Assembly (NCBI GenBank): GCA_024403775.1
Contig: JAKSRE010000009.1
Span: 22,886-86,885 of the forward strand
Source: Clostridia bacterium
GTDB taxonomy: Bacteria > Bacillota > Clostridia > Saccharofermentanales > Saccharofermentanaceae
Direction of reading: 5' to 3'
DNA: 64,000 nucleotides
Below are positions 16,304 through 26,624 of this stretch, piece after piece. The position numbers and the translations under genes are program-made. Each line of letters starts with the position of its first letter. The stretch's first letter is position 1. The notes beneath the pieces were generated by a model, which made no database searches, was not told where the DNA came from, and worked only from the letters and a program-made list of their open reading frames with translations.

Positions 16304-17389
16304 TTGGAAAACAGTAGTAAACAAAATAGTATAGACAGCACCCTGAATCTGAATCCTGTTTCTGGTGGCAAGACAAAGCTTTATGTTAAGCGGTTGAGCG
16401 TAAGGCTGTTTGTTGCACTTTCCATTACTGTTATAACTTTTTCTTTGTCTTTTGGTGTTTTTCTGATGTTAGATATTGTTAGAGGGGCAAATGTTAATGA
16501 ATTGATGTTTCTTAGCGTATCTCTTGGATTAACCCTAGCTGCTTTTTATTTTCTTGTTATTGAGCGAAGCAAACTTCTTCTTACAGATGATAGAATAATC
16601 GTCTATAGGACCTGTGGCTCTTTGGAGACATTTTTACTTGATGATTTTGCCAAAGTATATACAAAAAGAATTTATAACGGTGACAGTTATATAGGTAAAA
16701 CTCAGTATCTGTGCTTTTATAAGCGTAACAGGCGTAAAAAGATTAAAGGAGAGCGTAAGCTTAATCTGTCTTTTCTTAAGCATGATGATATTGCAGAAGT
16801 AATAAGTGAGGTCTATCGTAAATGTCGTCCACATATATCGAGTGAGTATAATGCCCTTACTGATAAAGGCTTTAAGGAGCAAAGTTTTAGTTTTAATAGA
16901 ATGCAGGCTGTTGACAGAATTACTACCATAAAGAATAGAATGGTTACTTTTTATTTTCTGGTAAGTCTGTTTCTGGTAATAGCCCCAATTCTTATTACCA
17001 GGTTTTTGATTAAAACTAATATTGAGATTATGCTTTTATCTGGTGGTGTTGGATTGGTTATCGCGCTTATAATTCTGGCCTGGTTATCTGAAAGAGAGAA
17101 TTATTACAAAAAACTTGCTACTATGACACCAACCATGATTGAGATAAAATCTGATGGAATTGCAATAAACTCTGAAGAATTTTTGCACAAAGGAGCCATT
17201 AAATTTGTTAATATAACTCCTGGTTTTATGAAAACATTAACTATGGTAAAAGTAAAAACATCTTATGGCAGAGTGAAATTTATTGTTGATGCCATTGAAG
17301 GAAATGATAAATCCGAGAATAACAGACTGGTTAAAGTGTTGGAATTCTGGTGCGATTATAATCAGATAACTTATAACGAGGGTGACTAA
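16304..17389 (+). CDS. Membrane protein with duplicated TM-PH-like layout
   Basis: About 361 residues. The start is uncertain: TTG at 16304 sits six bases after GGGG and is preferred; in-frame GTG 16292 and TTG 16277 are alternatives. Two membrane segments (about 35-60 and 66-86) precede a beta-rich part with LLLTDDRIIVYRTCGSLETFLLDDF; after a spacer a second pair (about 218-240, 245-264) precedes another beta-rich part with TMIEIKSDGIAINSEEF. This looks like a duplicated hairpin plus PH-like (bPH/YcxB-like) domain. No family is named. It ends one base before the methyltransferase start, so the two are coupled. Confidence 0.7.
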   Translation: MENSSKQNSIDSTLNLNPVSGGKTKLYVKRLSVRLFVALSITVITFSLSFGVFLMLDIVRGANVNELMFLSVSLGLTLAAFYFLVIERSKLLLTDDRIIVYRTCGSLETFLLDDFAKVYTKRIYNGDSYIGKTQYLCFYKRNRRKKIKGERKLNLSFLKHDDIAEVISEVYRKCRPHISSEYNALTDKGFKEQSFSFNRMQAVDRITTIKNRMVTFYFLVSLFLVIAPILITRFLIKTNIEIMLLSGGVGLVIALIILAWLSERENYYKKLATMTPTMIEIKSDGIAINSEEFLHKGAIKFVNITPGFMKTLTMVKVKTSYGRVKFIVDAIEGNDKSENNRLVKVLEFWCDYNQITYNEGD

Positions 17390-17390
17390 T

Positions 17391-18623
17391 ATGAAAGATA
17401 GAGGTTTTGTACAGGCAACAGTTAGTTTAAAGGGTGAGAAGGCAATTAAGCGTGGTCATCCTTGGGTTTACGATGAAGAATTGGATTTTAAGGATGTTAA
17501 TTATGACGAGGTACCAAATGGATCTCTTATTGATGTCATTTCTCAAAAGGGCAGCTATCTTGGAACTGGTTTCTTAAGTAAGAATAGTAAGATTCGTGTG
17601 CGAATTCTCTCTAATAATGCAAATGAGCGTTTTAATGATGAATTCTGGAAGAGAAGAGTTCATTATGCGATTTCTTACAGACAGGCAGTAATGCACGAAG
17701 ATATAAGCTGTTCCCGCCTCATTCATGGTGAGAGCGATGGCATTCCTGGCTTAACTGTGGATTTATATACTGATGTTTTATCTACTGAGGTCCTCTCATA
17801 TGGTACAGAGGGTGTTAAGAATATTATCTATAAGGCTTTGGTAGATGAACTTAAGTTGATTGGAATAAATGTGCGTGGCATCTATGAGCGTAATGAGGCT
17901 CAGATTCGAGTTAAGGAAGGGCTTGAACTATTCAAGGGCTGGTATGAGTGTGATTTTGTCGGAGTTCCCGATTCTCCTCTTACTGACATTGTCGAAAATG
18001 GGATCAAATATACTGTTGACGTTGAGAATGGTCAGAAGACCGGTTTCTTCCTTGACCAGAAGTACAACAGACAAGCTGTTGCAAGACTTGGTAAGGGTAT
18101 GAAGGTCCTTGACTGTTTTACCCACACAGGTTCTTTTGCATTAAACGCTGCCAAGGGTGGTGCTACTCACGTTACAGCAGTTGATGTGTCACAGACGGCT
18201 GTTGATATGGCAAGACATAATGCTGAAGTAAATGGACTTGATGACAGAATGGATTTTATCTGCGAAGATGTATTTGAGTTATTGCCACGCTTGGCAAAAG
18301 AACACGCTTACTATAATTTTATTATTCTTGATCCGCCTGCATTTACAAAGAGCCGTAAAACAACTGACAATGCTAAACGTGGTTATAAGGAGATTAACTA
18401 CAGAGCGATGCGTATGCTTCCTAGAGGCGGATATCTTGCAACATGTTCCTGCTCGCACTTTATGCCAAATGAAATGTTTTACAGAATGCTTAAGGAAGCT
18501 GCTTCTGATGCAGGAGTTGGTTTAAAATTAATAGAAGAGAGAAGAGCTGCACCAGATCATCCAGTATCTATGTCAGTTCCTGAAACTGATTATCTTAAGT
18601 TTTATCTTTTACAGATTGTTTAA
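17391..18623 (+). CDS. rlmI: RlmI-like 23S rRNA cytosine-C5 methyltransferase
   Basis: 410 residues. The start is the ATG at 17391, which follows GAGGGTG and lies two bases after the upstream stop; an in-frame GTG at 17382 overlaps the previous gene. An N-terminal PUA domain (about 1-80, with KRGHPWVYDEEL) precedes the SAM domain: VLDCFTHTGSFALNAAKGGA (motif I, about 232), DVSQTAVDMA, FIILDPPAFTKS (motif IV) and CSCSHFM with the catalytic Cys. The family methylates 23S rRNA C1962 (E. coli numbering). The exact target base is by analogy. Confidence 0.88.
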   Translation: MKDRGFVQATVSLKGEKAIKRGHPWVYDEELDFKDVNYDEVPNGSLIDVISQKGSYLGTGFLSKNSKIRVRILSNNANERFNDEFWKRRVHYAISYRQAVMHEDISCSRLIHGESDGIPGLTVDLYTDVLSTEVLSYGTEGVKNIIYKALVDELKLIGINVRGIYERNEAQIRVKEGLELFKGWYECDFVGVPDSPLTDIVENGIKYTVDVENGQKTGFFLDQKYNRQAVARLGKGMKVLDCFTHTGSFALNAAKGGATHVTAVDVSQTAVDMARHNAEVNGLDDRMDFICEDVFELLPRLAKEHAYYNFIILDPPAFTKSRKTTDNAKRGYKEINYRAMRMLPRGGYLATCSCSHFMPNEMFYRMLKEAASDAGVGLKLIEERRAAPDHPVSMSVPETDYLKFYLLQIV

Positions 18624-18664
18624 TTATATTTTATGTTAACTGTCCCATTAATTACCTAATGCTT

Positions 18665-18673
18665 TGATATAAT
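18665..18673 (+). promoter_or_regulatory. Extended -10 promoter of addBA
   Basis: TGATATAAT at 18665-18673, about 30 bases before addB, preceded by no clear -35 box. Confidence 0.5.
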
Positions 18674-18705
18674 TGAAGCATAATAATTAGTGGGAGTTTT
18701 TATTT

Positions 18706-21700
18706 ATGATAAGAATCAGAGTTAACGATAATATTAATCCACGAATGAATGACATAATAGACAGGGCGGTAAAGGAGTCTTCTCCTAGTGATGGCCTGTA
18801 TTTTGTTGTACCAGAATCAATAAAAGCTTCCGTCGAGAGAAGTGTTCTTCGTTATAGAATTGAGAAGTGTGAAGGAACTTATGTAGAGAGCGTTAAAGAT
18901 GATGGCAAGGTGGTAAAGTCACTGGTAAATGGCTCTCTTATTAACGGAGATGTTTTAAGTGTAATCCGTCTTGCTGTAAGAATTCTTGAGATGTCTGGAA
19001 CAAGCTTTACAAGTTCTCTTAATGATCCTCTTCTTCGTAATGTTATCTACAAGATTCTGGTAGATAAAAAAGAAGAATTCAGAGTTATTGGAAGACTTTC
19101 TAACAGATTCGAATACGTTGATATGATAATAAGACTTCTTGGCGATCTGGTAAGATATAACATCGATAATACTACCATGACTTCTGCTTATAATCTTATA
19201 GCTCAGGATGAGAATTCAAATCTTACATATAAGGATAAGATTCATGATTTTACTCTTCTCATGAATTATATTGAAGAATATAACAATCAGTATGGACTTA
19301 AGCTTCTTAAAAGTGCTATTTCTCAAGCTGACAAGGTATTATTGTCACTAATTACTCATCCAGAATTAAAAAAGAATTTTGAATACTACGAGCTAATGAA
19401 TTTCCTTAAAATGAGATTTATATTCATCGGCTTTGGTGTTGACCGTCTTTTTACACCAGAGGAACTTTCTTTTGTTGGACATTTGTCCCAGCTTGGAGCT
19501 ACTATCGAAGTTAATCCTCTGTCAGACGGTGATAGTGCTAATAAACTAGGTAACAAGATTTACCATTATGGTAATAAGACTGTTGAACAACTATCTGAAC
19601 TTGATTCATTTGACATTATTGATGAGACTGTTGATAAGTCTGAAAGTTCTATAGATACGACCACGATTAGTGGAGTAGCTGAGAATTTCGTTTTCGAGAA
19701 GGAAATAGCGGGCTTAAATAAGTCTTCTGATATTGTATGTACTGAGATAAAGGGAATTGATGACAGAATAGCTTATATTGCTAATGAGATTATTGACCTC
19801 ACACGTAACAAAGACTACAGATATAAGGATATCAGAATCACTTGTGTAAATGATGAGCTTCTTCCAAGACTTCAAAGTGTTCTTACTATTTTTGGCCTTG
19901 AAGGATTCATAGATCAAAAGATTGCGCTCGACAATACTCCGGTTCTTAAATATGCATATCATGTTTTGCAGCTTCCACTTCGTAATTATGATTTGGTTGA
20001 TGTTTTAGCACTTATGAGAACTTCTCTATTGGCAATTCCTTATGAATTTATTGATTTGTTTGAGAACTACTGCATTGAGAAGAATATTACATGGCAAAAT
20101 CGCATTTTCGGAGAGGAATACTATAAGGAGGATTCCAAGATATCTTTCAGATCATTTGTTGTTAATGGTAAGGAGTATAGTAGCAGTAATCTGGGTGAGT
20201 TTTTGTGGAAGAATGTTGTTGTAAAGTACCTCATGCCTGTTTATGCTTTGTGCCAGAACTTGGAGCAAAACAAGAGCATTAAGGATAAGGCAAGAATTCT
20301 TGCAGAAGATATTAACGATAAAAAGAAGCATATTAAGTACCTTCGTAATGAACTTCTTGAGCGTAAAGAGACTGATTCAGCAAATGCTCTGGTAGCAGGA
20401 TATAAGGAACTATTAACTCTTTTGAGCACATTTATGAATGAGATAAATGATGCTGATATTACGATGGAGAATTTTGCGAGCCTTATTAGACTTGATATGA
20501 GTAATAAAGCTTCCGGTTCAATCCCTCTTAAAGTTGATTCCATAGACATTACTAATCCACAGATGGCCTATTCTACGCCTTGTAAGGTAATGTTTATTAT
20601 TGGTGCTGAAGAGCATAATTTCCCATATAAGAAGGTCAATGAGACTTTTATGAACAGCACAGAACTTAAAAAACTCTTTGAATGTATGGATATATCTTAT
20701 CAGGATAAGGCTGAAAATCAGAATCGACAGGAATATATTCAGGCTGCACTTTTATTAAATTCTGTTAGTGACAAACTATATTTTGTACATGAGTTTGGTA
20801 AGAGTGAGAGCAGTATCTATAGTTATATAAAGAAATGTGTGAACGAGGAAGATATAAACTTCAATAATTTTAATTCTCCAGTCTATGGTAATCCGGTAAA
20901 GAAGAGACATGATTATTCTTCATCAGATATTAGCGAACTTAATATTAAGTCTCTGTTTAATGAAGAAGAGACAACTAGTGTATCTGCTCTTCAGGAATAT
21001 AATACCTGTGCTGTTAAATATATGATTAACAGTGTCCTTAAGATCAGACAGCGTTTGGATGGTACAGTAGTTGGTTTTAATGACGTCGGTAGTATTGAAC
21101 ACAAGATGCTTGAGGTTATGTTCAAGAGAGTTAAGGATGTATGTAAGTCTCAGGAAGATTTAGTGGTTATGAGTAAGAATTATGATGAGAATTCTTATCT
21201 TTTGTCTGATCTCATTGATGAGAGTTATGATACGACTGTTTTGGAATGTCCTCTTCCAGACAAAAATGAAGAAGAATTCACTGTAAATGTAGGTAAGAAG
21301 GTTAAGAGAATGGCTAAGAAGGCATTTATCGACCTTCTGGCTGAATGTGCAGAGTTAGGTTTTATACCTGATGGATTTGAACTTAATACGATGGAACTTC
21401 CTAATATAATCTCATATACCACAGATAATGATATTAAATTCTCATTTATTGGTTATATAGACAGAGTTGATAAGAAAGCTGACTCAGATAATGATGTGAG
21501 AATTATAGATTATAAGACTGGAGCCAAAGAGGTTAAGTTTAATGAGGTGCTTCAGGGTGTTCAGCTTCAGCTTCTGGCATATGCCAATGCGCTTAAGGCT
21601 AATGATAAAAATGTTACTGCTGTAGGATATGCGCAGACGGGACTTTCTAACAGTTCTACAAAGAAGGATCCACTTGTAATAAGAACGCAGGGTATTGCTG

Positions 21701-21996
21701 TGGATAATGAAGGACAGGGAAAGCCATTAACTCAGGAAGAATTTGACAAGGTAATAAAGTATGCTGATACAGTAATCAAAGAATCCTGTAATGATATCGC
21801 TCATGGCAAGGCTTCGGCACTTCCTGCATATAAGCAGACCAAGGTTTGTGAATACTGCCCTTATAGAGGAATATGTGGCAATTCAATCTCGAAGCCAAAG
21901 ATGAAGGCAAGCAGATTCAGCCTTCCAGATAAGAGCAGAATATTAAACGATGATTATTTAAAGATAATTCTCGAAAATGTTGACGCGGAGGAATAA
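18706..21996 (+). CDS. addB: ATP-dependent nuclease subunit B, degenerate N-terminus
   Basis: 1096 residues, typical AddB size. AddAB resects double-strand breaks and loads RecA. The C-terminal RecB-type nuclease domain shows RIIDYKTGAKEVKF (about 928-941, catalytic Asp and Lys) and an Fe-S frame of one Cys near residue 768 (NTCAVKYM) with CEYCPYRGIC near 1048-1057. The middle has CKVMFIIGAEEHNFPY, usual in AddB. The N-terminus reads MIRIRVNDNINPRMND and lacks the GxxGSGKS Walker A that normally opens AddB; DNA upstream of the GTGGGAG-preceded ATG does not supply it. The following addA starts four bases after this stop. Confidence 0.92.
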   Translation: MIRIRVNDNINPRMNDIIDRAVKESSPSDGLYFVVPESIKASVERSVLRYRIEKCEGTYVESVKDDGKVVKSLVNGSLINGDVLSVIRLAVRILEMSGTSFTSSLNDPLLRNVIYKILVDKKEEFRVIGRLSNRFEYVDMIIRLLGDLVRYNIDNTTMTSAYNLIAQDENSNLTYKDKIHDFTLLMNYIEEYNNQYGLKLLKSAISQADKVLLSLITHPELKKNFEYYELMNFLKMRFIFIGFGVDRLFTPEELSFVGHLSQLGATIEVNPLSDGDSANKLGNKIYHYGNKTVEQLSELDSFDIIDETVDKSESSIDTTTISGVAENFVFEKEIAGLNKSSDIVCTEIKGIDDRIAYIANEIIDLTRNKDYRYKDIRITCVNDELLPRLQSVLTIFGLEGFIDQKIALDNTPVLKYAYHVLQLPLRNYDLVDVLALMRTSLLAIPYEFIDLFENYCIEKNITWQNRIFGEEYYKEDSKISFRSFVVNGKEYSSSNLGEFLWKNVVVKYLMPVYALCQNLEQNKSIKDKARILAEDINDKKKHIKYLRNELLERKETDSANALVAGYKELLTLLSTFMNEINDADITMENFASLIRLDMSNKASGSIPLKVDSIDITNPQMAYSTPCKVMFIIGAEEHNFPYKKVNETFMNSTELKKLFECMDISYQDKAENQNRQEYIQAALLLNSVSDKLYFVHEFGKSESSIYSYIKKCVNEEDINFNNFNSPVYGNPVKKRHDYSSSDISELNIKSLFNEEETTSVSALQEYNTCAVKYMINSVLKIRQRLDGTVVGFNDVGSIEHKMLEVMFKRVKDVCKSQEDLVVMSKNYDENSYLLSDLIDESYDTTVLECPLPDKNEEEFTVNVGKKVKRMAKKAFIDLLAECAELGFIPDGFELNTMELPNIISYTTDNDIKFSFIGYIDRVDKKADSDNDVRIIDYKTGAKEVKFNEVLQGVQLQLLAYANALKANDKNVTAVGYAQTGLSNSSTKKDPLVIRTQGIAVDNEGQGKPLTQEEFDKVIKYADTVIKESCNDIAHGKASALPAYKQTKVCEYCPYRGICGNSISKPKMKASRFSLPDKSRILNDDYLKIILENVDAEE

Positions 21997-22000
21997 ATAT

Positions 22001-25000
22001 ATGAGATTTTCAGATGATCAGATAAAGATTATAAATGATGATATAAATAATATTCTTGTATCCGCGGCAGCTGGTTCTGGTAAGACTACTGTTCTTGTTG
22101 AGAGAATTATTACTAAAATTCTTGCGGGTGAATATAATATCGATGAGCTTCTAGTTGTTACTTTTACAAATGAAGCTGCTGAGAATATGCGTAAAAAAAT
22201 AAGTTCAAGACTTAATGGCAAACTTAAAGAACTGAAGGATTCTGATAATCCTGATTTTGAACAGATTAGAAGATTATCTATTCAGATTGATAAGCTTCCG
22301 AACGCATATATTCAGACAATTAACAGTTTCTGTGCCAGAGTGATTAAAGAAAAGGGTTATAGTTATGTTGATCCAGAGGATGATTCTGAACTTATTGAAC
22401 CAGGAATTCCTATAATTGATGATAATACAAAGCAGATGCTTCTTATGGAGGCTGTTAATGATTCGCTGATTGAGACATATGGATATTACGCTGAAGACAG
22501 AATGATTCCTATTCTTAAGGAGTGCTTCGATATTCTTGTTGAGAGTAATGGTGATGGACGTAATGATATGGTGCTCAAGTCTTCTCTTGAGGAGACGTAT
22601 AAAAAATTAAGAAGTATTCCTGACTATTTAAATTATATAGTTCAGGAACATGAGAGAAGATGTGAGTACGACGATAGAGGAGAAATAGTAGGCCTCGATT
22701 ATATTCTTAACAATATTTTAAGCTGTGCCCACAAGGCCTATGACAATATTGATAAAGCTATTAGATTTGCTGAAGGAATTCGCTTTATTAGTAAAGATAT
22801 TGAGAGCGATGAGCGCAGGGATTACTTTGATAATTTTCTTAACGGTTATAAGTCTTATATAAATGAAGTTATCACGGTTTTTGAATCAGAAGAATCTTCT
22901 TATGCTGATAAATTTAGTGTTATGAATAAGGTGATACCTGCTGATAGTCTTGATGGACCACAAATTCCAAAGGCTAGTTCCATTAATACCAAGAAGGACT
23001 ACAGTACATTTCTTATGCTCTTAGCTCCAGTTTGGGAATTTATTGATAAACATAGAAAACATGTTTGTCAGTATTATAAGGCGCTTGCCTTGTATAAGAG
23101 TATCGTTCTTAGTGAGACAATTAGTGATTCATATCTTGCTATCTTTAGAAGAAATCCAAAAGAGCTTCTTGAGCGACAGATGCTTCGTAATAAACAGTTA
23201 TATGCTTATATTCATCTTTTGACCAGAGTAGATTACCATTTTGCAAGACGCAAGAAAGAAATTCATGGTATGGACTTCTCGGATCAGGAGCATTTTGCTT
23301 ATGCAATTCTTAAAAATGAGGATGCAAGAGACTATTACCGTGAGAAGTTTAAGGAAATCTATATTGATGAGTATCAGGACAACAGCAAACTTCAGGATGG
23401 AATAATTGAATTATTCTCAAGAGGAGAGGATAGTAATACTGGAGCATACGGTAATGTATTCCGAGTTGGTGATATTAAGCAGAGTATTTATAAATTCAGA
23501 TATGCTAGTCCGGATTTGTTCAGCAGCTTGATGAAGAAGTATTCAGATAATAATGGTGGTATTCTTCGTCTTTTGAATAATAATTATCGAAGTGATGAGA
23601 CAATTATTGATTTTGTAAATATGATTTTTGAACAGCTTTTATCTGAAGATTCAGGTATGGAGATTACCTATGATCAAAATCAGAAACTTGTCCATGGAGC
23701 AGTTGAGAAGAATCCTTCTGATTCCTCAGTAGAAATTCCACTTTGTAAACCAAATGTTGTTTTGTGCTCAGCTCACGATATGGGTAATATTGATAGACTG
23801 GATAATGATAGTGTATCTCGTAAAAAATACCTTTATCGACAGGCTGTTCTTAATGAAGTTATAAAGTACAGAAAAGAGGGATTTGAACTTAAGGATATCT
23901 GCATATTAACAAGAAGTAATAAGACTGCACTTATTATCTCCCAGTACCTTAATAAGGCTGGATTTCCATCAAAGGTATCTGAGAAACGTGAACTTTTTGA
24001 TGACAATGATATCAAGGGGCTTACGAACCTTCTTATTACTATTGGAAATCAGTATAGAGATGAGTATCTTCTAGGCGTTCTTTTGTCAGATTACAGATTC
24101 TCAAACTTTACGCTGGATGAAGTTGCTACTGTGATTTCTTACTGCCGTGCTCGTGGCATGGGGAAGAATGTATATCTTATAGATAAACTAAAAATATATG
24201 CAGAGGATGAGGAACTTCTAGAAACAGAATTAAGTAAACGCATTAATAAGTTTATCGAGGTATTCAATAGATTTAGATTACAGAATATTATGACGGATAT
24301 TGGTATTCTTATTGAGAATATCTATATTGATTCTGGTGTCAGAGCTACACTAGCTAATAAAGGCAAGGCAGAACTAGATAAACTTATTATTTTTAAAGAT
24401 TTTCTATGCACTAATTTCTTAGGCAGAGGAAGTGATATTGCAGGCATTGCAAGTGATCTTGAGAAAATGCAGCTTAAACTTTCTTCTGAAGTTAGCGTAA
24501 AAGTAGATGATACTTCAGAAAATAAGATTCGTTGTATGACTTGTCACAGTAGTAAAGGACTCGAATTTCCATGTGTGATTCTTGCCGAGATGGTAACTGA
24601 TGGTAATGTCTCAAATAACACTAGTAACATTTCTTTTGATGGAGATAATGGTTTTATTGTTAAAGACTATGTATATGAAGAGTTCTTAACTTATGATTCT
24701 CTTGAAAATATAGAGATTAAGGATAGGCAGAGACTGTCTACAATTGCAGAGGAATTAAGACTACTATATGTTGCGCTAACGAGAGCCAAGAATCGTTTGT
24801 CAGTTGTTATTGATTTGTCCGTTTCAAAAGTAAAGGATTTTCTATTAAGCATTAGTCCAGTTGAAGGTGACTTTATTACGAAGAGTCTGTATCTTGGTAC
24901 AGTAAAAAATATGCGTTATGCGATGACTGCAGCAATAGCCAGAACCAAGGCATTTAATTCGCATTTTGATGAGAAATCAGCTCTTGATCTTGATGTTCTC

Positions 25001-25963
25001 AAAAACTGTACTTACTGGTATAACGATACATTTACCTGCGAGTATTATAATCCTGATGAGGTATATAAAAATAATTCGGATATCCCTGTCTGTTATCCAG
25101 AAAAAGAAGAACTCATTAAGGGAAATAGCCGTAATGAAGTTGTGGCAACAGCTGAAGGTGATAATGAAAGTGAAGAAGAGGATTCTTCAGGAAACAAAGA
25201 TTATGCTTACTTTGAGGAGAAACTCAGAACAAGTGAGAATATGATTCAGCTCCATGCAAAGTCGTTTGATGAGGATGGAAAGCCAGAGTTTGATACTTAC
25301 AGATTCGAAGATTCTACTTCTATTCCGTTTAAGGTGTCTGTAACCCAGCTTAAGAATGAGTTTGAGGTTAAAGATAATGTCTCCATGAACCTGGAACTTC
25401 CAGATCTTGAAGATTTTATTGAGACTGAGAAATCTGCTTCTTCAGCATCAGAGATTGGTACTTTTGTTCATAGTATTATGCGTTACATTAATCTTAAATT
25501 ATTAAGCGAAGACGCTGATAAATATGACGAAGAGATAGAAAGACTAGTGAAGAAGGGACTTATTACTGAAAGTCAGATTCCTTTGACTGATGAGTTTAAG
25601 CCTGCAATTATTGCTTTTGCTAATACTGATATCTGTAAGGATATGAATGAAGCTATGATTAATAATCAGTTATATAAGGAGAAACCGATAGTGTTCTCTG
25701 TTGATGTAGGTAATGATGACTATGCTCTTGTACAGGGTGTAATCGATATGTTCTATATTGATAGTGATAATGAAGCAGTTCTTGTAGATTATAAAACTGA
25801 TAACCTTAAAAAGTTCGGAAATGAAGAAGGGATTAAGGAAGAAGCGATTAGACGTCATAAAGTTCAGATTGATTATTATTCAGCTGCACTTAATTCTTCA
25901 GGAATTAAAGTGAAGAAGAGATATCTCTGCCTGTTAAGACATAATATAATGGTTGAATTGTAA
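22001..25963 (+). CDS. addA: ATP-dependent helicase/nuclease subunit A
   Basis: 1320 residues. The ATG at 22001 (MRFSDDQIKIINDD), nine bases after GGAGG, is the start; the longer frame overlaps addB. UvrD-like helicase motifs are intact: SAAAGSGKTT (Walker A, about 23-32), LLVVTFTNEAAENMRKKI (Ia), YIDEYQDNS (Walker B), FRVGDIKQSIYKFR (III), MTCHSSKGLEFPCVI (V) and LRLLYVALTRAKNRL (VI). The C-terminal nuclease motif VLVDYKTDNLKKF is near residue 1262. It is the motor and one nuclease of AddAB; with addB lacking its P-loop, this subunit would supply all ATP-driven unwinding. Confidence 0.96.
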   Translation: MRFSDDQIKIINDDINNILVSAAAGSGKTTVLVERIITKILAGEYNIDELLVVTFTNEAAENMRKKISSRLNGKLKELKDSDNPDFEQIRRLSIQIDKLPNAYIQTINSFCARVIKEKGYSYVDPEDDSELIEPGIPIIDDNTKQMLLMEAVNDSLIETYGYYAEDRMIPILKECFDILVESNGDGRNDMVLKSSLEETYKKLRSIPDYLNYIVQEHERRCEYDDRGEIVGLDYILNNILSCAHKAYDNIDKAIRFAEGIRFISKDIESDERRDYFDNFLNGYKSYINEVITVFESEESSYADKFSVMNKVIPADSLDGPQIPKASSINTKKDYSTFLMLLAPVWEFIDKHRKHVCQYYKALALYKSIVLSETISDSYLAIFRRNPKELLERQMLRNKQLYAYIHLLTRVDYHFARRKKEIHGMDFSDQEHFAYAILKNEDARDYYREKFKEIYIDEYQDNSKLQDGIIELFSRGEDSNTGAYGNVFRVGDIKQSIYKFRYASPDLFSSLMKKYSDNNGGILRLLNNNYRSDETIIDFVNMIFEQLLSEDSGMEITYDQNQKLVHGAVEKNPSDSSVEIPLCKPNVVLCSAHDMGNIDRLDNDSVSRKKYLYRQAVLNEVIKYRKEGFELKDICILTRSNKTALIISQYLNKAGFPSKVSEKRELFDDNDIKGLTNLLITIGNQYRDEYLLGVLLSDYRFSNFTLDEVATVISYCRARGMGKNVYLIDKLKIYAEDEELLETELSKRINKFIEVFNRFRLQNIMTDIGILIENIYIDSGVRATLANKGKAELDKLIIFKDFLCTNFLGRGSDIAGIASDLEKMQLKLSSEVSVKVDDTSENKIRCMTCHSSKGLEFPCVILAEMVTDGNVSNNTSNISFDGDNGFIVKDYVYEEFLTYDSLENIEIKDRQRLSTIAEELRLLYVALTRAKNRLSVVIDLSVSKVKDFLLSISPVEGDFITKSLYLGTVKNMRYAMTAAIARTKAFNSHFDEKSALDLDVLKNCTYWYNDTFTCEYYNPDEVYKNNSDIPVCYPEKEELIKGNSRNEVVATAEGDNESEEEDSSGNKDYAYFEEKLRTSENMIQLHAKSFDEDGKPEFDTYRFEDSTSIPFKVSVTQLKNEFEVKDNVSMNLELPDLEDFIETEKSASSASEIGTFVHSIMRYINLKLLSEDADKYDEEIERLVKKGLITESQIPLTDEFKPAIIAFANTDICKDMNEAMINNQLYKEKPIVFSVDVGNDDYALVQGVIDMFYIDSDNEAVLVDYKTDNLKKFGNEEGIKEEAIRRHKVQIDYYSAALNSSGIKVKKRYLCLLRHNIMVEL

Positions 25964-25972
25964 AAGTAAGGT

Positions 25973-26010
25973 GCCTGTCTCAAAATCACTTTTAAGACAG
26001 GCTTTTTTTT
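25973..26010. terminator. Terminator between addA and tadA
   Basis: GCCTGTCT (25973-25980) and AGACAGGC (25995-26002) pair perfectly, followed by eight T on the plus strand. The tadA stop codon abuts the T run. Confidence 0.85.
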
Positions 26011-26483
26011 CAGAATAATTTTGCTCGTTTAGCTTTAAAAAAAGCTTTCATCAGATTAGAAGCATCTTCTTCTAGAACGCCACCTTCAAACTGAACTGCG
26101 TGATTATGGCCATGGCTTACATCAAGTATGTTGTTGCAGGAGCAAATAGCCCCACTTTTAGGTTCATAAGCTGCAAAATATACTTTACGGATTCTTGCCT
26201 GAATAATTGCACCAGAACACATAGTGCAAGGCTCAAGAGTTACATACATGTCACAGTCGTTAAGTCTCCAGTCACCAAGTTTTTTGCAAGCTTTTTTTAT
26301 AGCGATGATTTCAGCATGTTGTGTTGGATCATTTGATTTAACTTTAAGATTATGAGCGCGGGCAATGATTTTATCGTCCTTAACTATGACGCATCCGATA
26401 GGACATTCCTTAAGATCATATGCAATCTGCGCCTGCTTAAGTGCCTGTTTCATATAGTGTTCATTATTTTTAATCATTCCCAT
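26010..26483 (-). CDS. tadA: tRNA-specific adenosine deaminase
   Basis: 157 residues, usual for TadA. It deaminates adenosine 34 of tRNA(Arg) to inosine. Zinc-binding and catalytic motifs are intact: HAEIIAIKKAC (His and catalytic Glu, about 57-67) and LEPCTMCSGAI (two Cys, about 87-97). The C-terminal helix ends FFKAKRAKLF. AAGGAAG lies before the ATG at 26483; a second ATG two codons on is also possible. It is convergent with addA and divergent from the ABC transporter operon. Confidence 0.93.
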   Translation of the reverse strand: MGMIKNNEHYMKQALKQAQIAYDLKECPIGCVIVKDDKIIARAHNLKVKSNDPTQHAEIIAIKKACKKLGDWRLNDCDMYVTLEPCTMCSGAIIQARIRKVYFAAYEPKSGAICSCNNILDVSHGHNHAVQFEGGVLEEDASNLMKAFFKAKRAKLF

Positions 26484-26624
26484 AGCATAACTTCCTTAAT
26501 GATATGTTGTTATATTAGCACATTTTGCTTAGCGTCTTTATTTTTTCTTTATAAATATTATGTTTACTTTTTAACTATGAATGATATTATTCTTTTTGAA
26601 TTAAACAAGGTAGGAGATATATTT

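Noticed and set aside
26352..26624. A 91-codon N-terminal extension of the ABC ATPase
   Set aside because: It overlaps tadA on the other strand, has low-complexity hydrophobic content, and TAGGAGA with the ATG at 26625 gives the normal ATPase start.
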